From: Thereva unica
Taxonomy: Eukaryota > Arthropoda > Insecta > Diptera > Therevidae
Length of the DNA: 64,000 nucleotides
Assembly (NCBI GenBank): GCA_949987705.1
Contig: OX465281.1
Coordinates: 142,648,876 to 142,712,875 of the forward strand
Direction: 5' to 3'
Made by a program: the position numbers and the translations under genes
The notes under the pieces: generated by a model
The model's input: the letters and a program-made list of their open reading frames with translations, nothing else
Databases searched by the model: none
Told to the model about the DNA's origin: nothing
Shown here: positions 58,063 to 64,000 of the stretch, piece after piece
How positions within the stretch are numbered: the stretch's first letter is position 1
Layout: every line of letters begins with the position of its first letter

Positions 58063-60456
58063 TCTATATCTATAAAAATCTCGTGTCACAGTGTTTGTTA
58101 CCGTACTCCTCCGAAACGGGTTGACCAATTTGCATGAAATTTTTTGTGTATATTTGGTAGGTCTGAGAATAGGTCGTAGGCTATTTTTTATACCTTTAAC
58201 CAAAAACACAGCTGCAAAATCCAAACAAAAATGGTAATTTTAGGAATTTTCACTTCATTTTAGTTTCAATAGCTTCATGGCCTACCTATTGTTTGACAAA
58301 TGTAAAATTGTCATTAAATTGAATCATTACATTTAATGAAAATTTCAAATTTACGCAGCTGTCAAACAATAGGTAGGCCATGACGCTATTGAAACTAAAA
58401 TGATCCATGGCGGCCGTCTCAAGAGGGCGGTGTACCACTTTCTTCACAACCACCTCGACATGGGTATCAAATGAAAGGGTATGTTAAGTAGAATATAATA
58501 AGCAATGTAGTATACAAAATATATCTTTAGATCCATGGCGGCCGTCTCAAGAGGGCGGGGTAACACTTTCTTCACAACCACCTCGACATGGGTATCAAAT
58601 GAAAGGGTATGATAAGTAGAATACAATAAGCAATGTAGTATACAAAATATATCTTTAGATCCATGGCGGCCGTCTCAAGAGGCCGGATTACCACTTTCTT
58701 CACAACCACCTCAACATAGGTATCAAATGAAAGGGTATGTTAAGGAGAATACAATAAGCAATGTAGTATACAAAATATATCTTTAGATCCATGGCGGCCG
58801 TCTCAAGAGGGCGGGGTACCACTTTCTTCACAACCACCTCGACATGGGTATCAAATGAAAGGGTATGATAAGTAGAATACAATAAGCAATGTAGTATACA
58901 GAATATATCTTTAGATCCATGGCGGCCGTCTCAAGAGGCCGGATTACCACTTTCTTCACAACCACCTCAACATAGGTATCAAATGAAAGGGTATGTTAAG
59001 GAGAATACAATAAGCAATGTAGTATACAAAATATATCTTTAGATCCATGGCGGCCGTCTCAAGAGGCCGGATTACCACTTTCTTCACAACCACCTCAACA
59101 TGGGTATCAAATGAAAGGGTATGATAAGTAGAATACAATAAGCAATGTAGTATACAAAATATATCTTTAGATCCATGGCGGCCGTCTCAAGAGGCCGGAT
59201 TACCACTTTCTTCACAACCACCTCAACATAGGTATCAAATGAAAGGGTATGATAAGTAGAATACAATAAGCAATGTAGTATACAAAATATATCTTTAGAT
59301 CCATGGCGGCCGTCTCAAGAGGCCGGATTACCACTTTCTTCACAACCACCTCAACATAGGTATCAAATGAAAGGGTATGTTAAGGAGAATACAATAAGCA
59401 ATGTAGTATACGAAATATATCTTTAGATCCATGGCGGCCGTCTCAAGAGGGCGGGGTACCACTTTCTTCACAACCACCTCGACATGGGTATCAAATGAAA
59501 GGGTATGATAAGTAGAATACAATAAGCAATGTAGTATACAAAATATATCTTTAGATCCATGGCGGCCGTCTCAAGAGGCCGGATTACCACTTTCTTCACA
59601 ACCACCTCAACATAGGTATCAAATGAAAGGGTATGTTAAGGAAAATACAATAAGCAATGTAGTATACAAAATATATCTTTAGATCCATGGCGGCCGTCTC
59701 AAGAGGCCGGATTACCACTTTCTTCACAACCACCTCAACATGGGTATCAAATGAAAGGGTATGATAAGTAGAATACAATAAGCAATGTAGTATACAAAAT
59801 ATATCTTTAGATCCATGGCGGCCGTCTCAAGAGGCCGGATTACCACTTTCTTCACAACCACCTCAACATAGGTATCAAATGAAAGGGTATGTTAAGGAGA
59901 ATACAATAAGCAATGTAGTATACAAAATATATCTTTAGATCCATGGCGGCCGTCTCAAGAGGGCGGGGTACCACTTTCTTCACAACCACCTCGACATGGG
60001 TATCAAATGAAAGGGTATGATAAGTAGAATACAATAAGCAATGTAGTATACAAAATATATCTTTAGATCCATGGCGGCCGTCTCAAGAGACCACTTTCTT
60101 CGCAACCACCTCGACATGGGTATCAAATGAAAGGGTATGATAAGTAGAATACAATAAGCAATGTAGTATACAAAATATATCTTTAGATCCATGGCGGCCG
60201 TCTAAAGAGGCCGGATTACCACTTTCTTCACAATCCCCTCAACATGGGTATCAAATGAAAGGGTATGATAAGTAGAATACAATAAGCAATGTAGTAGACT
60301 CAATATACCGATTCATGGCGGCCGACGCAAGACCCATGTTCTTTGAGGCATTTCATCTGTGTAAAATTCATATCTCGAAAAATATTAAGTTAATGGATGG
60401 TTTTTATTGTTTACTATTAACTTATGGGTGCAGCGTAGGCGCACCGGGTAGCTAGT
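58063..60456. mobile_element. Helentron-like unit II
   Basis: A complete unit starting TC-tatatctataaaaatctcg and ending gcaccgggtagctagt. From 58168 it repeats unit I at an offset of 2403 bp. By eye it is identical, including rare variants such as the shortened monomer at 60085 and the lone G in tatacagaatatatc. Confidence 0.72.
58404..60328. repeat. 128-bp satellite block 2
   Basis: The same monomers in the same order as block 1, shifted by 2403 bp. Confidence 0.95.
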
Positions 60457-60459
60457 ATA

Positions 60460-62473
60460 TCTATAAAAATCTCGTGTCACAGTGTTTGTTACCGTACTCC
60501 TCCGAAACGGGTTGACCAATTTGCATGAAATTTTTTGTGTATATTTGGTAGGTCTGAGAATAGGTCGTAGGCTATTTTTTATACCTTTAACCAAAAAAAC
60601 AGCTGCAAAATCGAAACAAAAATGGTAATTTTAGGAATTTTCACTTCATTTTAGTTTCAATAGCTTCATGGCCTACCTATTGTTTGACAAATGTAAAATT
60701 GTCATTAAATTGAATCATTACATTTAATGAAAATTTCAAATTTACGCAGCTGTCAAACAATAGGTAGGCCATGACGCTATTGAAACTAAAATGATCTATT
60801 GCGGCCGTCTCAAGAGGGCGGTGTACCACTTTCTTCACAACCACCTCGACATGGGTATCAAATGAAAGGGTATGATAAGTAAAATACAATAAGCAATGTA
60901 GTATACAAAATATATCTTTAGATCCATGGCGGCCGTCTCAAGAGGGCGGGGTACCACTTTCTTCACAACCACCTCGACATGGGTATCAAATGAAAGGGTA
61001 TGATAAGTAGAATACAATAAGCAATGTAGTATACAAAATATATCTTTAGATCCATGGCGGCCGTCTCAAGAGGGCGGGGTACCACTTTCTTCACAACCAC
61101 CTCAACATGGGTATCAAATGAAAGGGTATGTTAAGTAGAATATAATAAGCAATGTAGTATAAAAAATATATCTTTAGATCCATGGCGGCCGTCTCAAGAG
61201 GGCGGGGTACCACTTTCTTCACAACCACCTCGACATGGGTATCAAATGAAAGGGTATGATAAGTAGAATACAATAAGCAATGTAGTATACAAAATATATC
61301 TTTAGATCCATGGCGGCCGTCTCAAGAGGCCGGATTACCACTTTCTTCACAACCACCTCAACATGGGTATCAAATGAAAGGGTATGTTAAGGAGAATACA
61401 ATAAGCAATGTAGTATACAAAATATGTCCTTAGATCCATGGCGGCCGTCTCAAGAGGGCGGGGTACCACTTTCTTCACAACCACCTCGACATGGGTATCA
61501 AATGAAAGGGTATGATAAGTAGAATACAATAAGCAATGTAGTATACAAAATATATCTTTAGATCCATGGCGGCCGTCTCAAGAGGCCGAATTACCACTTT
61601 CTTCACAACCACCTCGACATGGGTATCAAATGAAAGGGTATGATAAGTAGAATACAATAAGCAATGTAGTATACAAAATATATCTTTCGATCCATGGCGG
61701 CCGTCTAAAGAGGCCGGATTACCACTTTCTTCACAATCCCCTCGACATGGGTATCAAATGAAAGGGTATGATAAGTAGAATACAATAAGCAATGTAGTAT
61801 ACAAAATATATCTTTAGATCCATGGCGGCCGTCTCAAGAGGCCGGATTACCACTTTCTTCACAACCACCTTAACATGGGTATCAAATGAAAGGGTATGAT
61901 AAGTAGAATACATTAAGCAATGTAGTATACAAAATATATCTTTAGATCCATGGCGGCCGTCTCAAGAGGGCGGGGTACCACTTTCTTCACAACCACCTCG
62001 ACATGGGTATCAAATGAAAGGGTATGATAAGTAGAATACAATAAGCAATGTAGTATACAAAATATATCTTTAGATCCATGGCGGCCGTCTCAAGAGGCCG
62101 AATTACCACTTTCTTCACAACCACCTCGACATGGGTATCAAATGAAAGGGTATGATAAGTAGAATACAATAAGCAATGTAGTATACAAAATATATCTTTA
62201 GATCCATGGCGGCCGTCTAAAGAGGCCGGATTACCACTTTCTTCACAATCCCCTCAACATGGGTATCAAATGAAAGGGTATGATAAGTAGAATACAATAA
62301 GCAATGTAGTAGACTCAATATACCGATTCATGGCGGCCGACGCAAGACCCATGTTCTCTGAGGCATTTCATCTGTGTAAAATTCATATCTCGAAAAATAT
62401 TAAGTCAATGGATGGTTTTTATTGTTTACTATTGACTTATGGGTGCAGCGTAGGCGCACCGGGTCCCAGCTAG

Positions 62474-62474
<1 letters not shown>
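60460..62474. mobile_element. Helentron-like unit III
   Basis: Same order as unit II but with about 12 monomers, several private variants (tatgtccttag, gatctattgcgg) and the fuller 3' end gcaccgggtcccagctagt. Units I and II lack three bases there. Unit III is thus an older or independent copy compared with the near-identical pair I and II. Confidence 0.72.
60795..62346. repeat. 128-bp satellite block 3
   Basis: About 12 monomers of the same family with more mixing of types 1 and 2. Its last monomer, gcaatgtagtagactcaata leading to cggccgacgcaagaccc, is shared with blocks 1 and 2 as the fixed right edge. Confidence 0.95.
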
Positions 62475-62504
<30 letters not shown>

Positions 62505-62511
62505 ATATATA

Positions 62512-62585
<74 letters not shown>
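62475..62585. repeat. TA microsatellite
   Basis: TA repeats with interruptions (acctatat, aatatata) between the Helentron-like 3' end and the Tigger-like MITE. Confidence 0.9.
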
Positions 62586-62587
<2 letters not shown>

Positions 62588-62590
<3 letters not shown>

Positions 62591-63193
62591 TAAAAGCTCC
62601 TTATTCGCGGGGTATAAGTTCCGTAAATATGCCGCGAATACAGAAACCGTGAATATGGAATGGTAGTTTATATGGGATTATAGGGAATACGTTCCTAGGT
62701 GATAAAATAAAAAACAAATATGTATAAAAAAAATTAATTTAATTGAAGTTTTTGACTATGTATATTGATTTATTATCTTCAGGCTTAGGCAATGGTTTAA
62801 AGAATTTTGTAATTTTTTTTTGCTTGGCAGTTTTTAAAAGCTCCTTCAATTCACACTGATATTCAGCAGTGGCATTAGCAATTAAATTGTGAAATTCTGT
62901 TCAACATAAATAGAGAAATTTCGTGTGCCACTGTACAATTCTCTGTAAACTTTCTGTACAGTACTCAGTTGGAGAGACAGCTGAATGAATAAGAAAATTA
63001 GTGATTCCATGTTATAATTTTTATTAGCGGAATACTAAAATTTGCATTAAATTACATTTTCACATTGATACTTTAATTATTATTAGATCCGCGAATAAAG
63101 AAATCTTTAGCCGCGAATATAGGGGTCTCATTTTTTTAATCCGCGAATAGTGAAAACGCGAATGAAGGAAGCGCGAATAAGGAGCTTTTACTG
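62588..63193. mobile_element. Tigger/pogo-like MITE
   Basis: Inverted termini CAGTAAAAGCTCCTTATTCG flanked by TA on both sides. Subterminal gcgaata motifs recur at both ends (for example at about 62633, 63092, 63111 and 63142). CAGTA...CCTTATTCGCG ends with TA target sites resemble Tigger/pogo elements. 606 bp, AT-rich core, no transposase frame. Confidence 0.8.
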
Positions 63194-63372
63194 TATATAT
63201 TTGTTTTTTTGTTTTTATATCTCTTTTGTTATGTTAGCCTTAAGAGTTTCGTCTTATCTTTTTCCTATATATTTCTCTTTTCTTCCGATGCTTCATCTTT
63301 CTCCTTGTGAACTTTATTCTTTTCCTGCGTGTATGATTCTATTTATGTGGCTCAGTTGCTCATTATATATCA

Positions 63373-63771
63373 ATGAATTTCTCTGATACAGTGCACGGTG
63401 AAGGAAGGCTACTGAATATCCTCTGCTCTTCCTCCTCAGAGCTGAATATATGTACCATGAATGCAAGAAGCCTGAGAAATAAAATGGATAAACTGAGGTA
63501 CCTGTTTAATAATACAAAACTGCATGTCATTGTAGTCAATGAGACGTGGCTGAAACCAGATATCCCTACTACCTTTGCTTCCTTGCCTTCTTTTTGCATG
63601 CATCGAAATGATCGTGTGGGGCGTACTGGGGGTGGTGTTGTAATATACGTCACCTCCTCTCTCCCTTCGAAGGTAGTAGGCCAGTCAATTGGCTCACAAT
63701 TTGAATTCATTCCAGTGGAAATAAAATCACCGTACGACAAATGTGTTATTGTCAGTGTTTACTGCTTTTAA
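63373..63771 (+). pseudogene. LINE endonuclease N-terminal fragment (CR1/Jockey-like)
   Basis: Open for 132 codons. Contains NICTMNARSLRNKMDKLRYL and then HVIVVNETWLKPDIP, with the Asn and the catalytic Glu of exonuclease-endonuclease-phosphatase enzymes, followed by GRTGGGVVIYV. This is the start of ORF2 of a non-LTR element. It stops after VIVSVYCF at 63771, and the remainder of the endonuclease and the RT do not follow, so it is a truncated copy. Confidence 0.8.
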
Positions 63772-63939
63772 TTGATTATTTGTGGTGGTCCTTGCATTTC
63801 AAGATGTTCTCCTTTATATTTTTTGTTAATTGCCATATTTGTCGTGCCTTTTTTCAACACTCCTTGATTCTTGAGTGTGAATACTTGTAATGCATTCGTA
63901 TTCCAGCTGCAATAACAAGGTAGGAACACTACTTAGAAT

Positions 63940-64000
63940 TTTCAGTTCTAGGTCTAGTGGTTTTAAAATTTGTTCCTTCAATGCCCGTAGTCTTAAAAAC
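63940..64000 (+). mobile_element. start of a second LINE endonuclease, cut by window end
   Basis: The last 51 bases read RSSGFKICSFNARSLKN, the same endonuclease start motif (NARSLKN) as the element 0.5 kb upstream but of a different sequence. The element continues beyond the window. Confidence 0.7.

Noticed and set aside
56041..62169. Repeated 60-70 codon minus-strand frames (MYSTYHTLSFDT...)
   Set aside because: Each is one reading of the 128-bp satellite across monomer borders, with no independent coding evidence.

Overview
The window looks like an AT-rich intronic or intergenic stretch of an arthropod genome, most likely an insect and possibly a dipteran with a large genome. The pointers are two spliced exons of a paired-like homeobox gene closely resembling homeobrain (hbn), several decayed LINEs of kinds common in flies (LOA-like with RNase H, CR1/Jockey-like), Helitron/Helentron-like repeats, a LINE tail with a TTAGGTTAGGTTAAG run, and many foldback elements and MITEs. 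The species cannot be read from the sequence, and family names rest on recognising motifs by eye.

The only host protein-coding sequence I can support is the pair of hbn exons at 25912-26053 and 26122-26251 (+), separated by a 68-bp GT-AG intron. They encode an acidic linker and homeodomain residues up to about position 46. The exon carrying the recognition helix (expected to start VWFQNRR) was not found in the remaining 37.7 kb, so it probably lies beyond the window behind a repeat-filled intron. A weaker candidate terminal exon sits at 15932-16086.

Layout: 1-9.5 kb holds a decayed ORF, a foldback element, a Transib-like element inserted in a short 128-bp-type satellite, and a Tc1/mariner-like MITE with a nested insertion. 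10-20 kb holds a Tc1/mariner MITE with an empty-site paralogue, LINE fragments and a decayed uncharacterised gene. 20.3-23.4 kb holds a minus-strand RNase H-bearing LINE ending in a 288-bp tandem duplication. 27.4-34.4 kb is a 6.9-kb composite element with hAT-like ends and 8-bp flanking repeats; inside it are a 7-bp minisatellite, a MITE, a 108-bp satellite and two nested palindromes. 34.5-36.1 kb holds MITEs. 36.4-40.8 kb is a fairly complete but broken LOA-like LINE flanked by direct repeats. 41-55.5 kb is mostly unique-looking DNA with scattered repeats, including a 146-bp alternating tandem array. 55.6-62.5 kb has a 200-N gap followed by three tandem Helentron-like units whose cores are about 42 copies of a 128-bp satellite. 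62.6-64 kb holds a Tigger/pogo-like MITE and the 5' endonuclease starts of two LINEs.

There are no operons or cooperating gene sets. The main interest is the nested architecture: element in satellite, foldback in foldback, and transposon-borne tandem repeats expanded into satellite. Several insertions can be dated relative to each other because empty-site copies occur elsewhere in the window.
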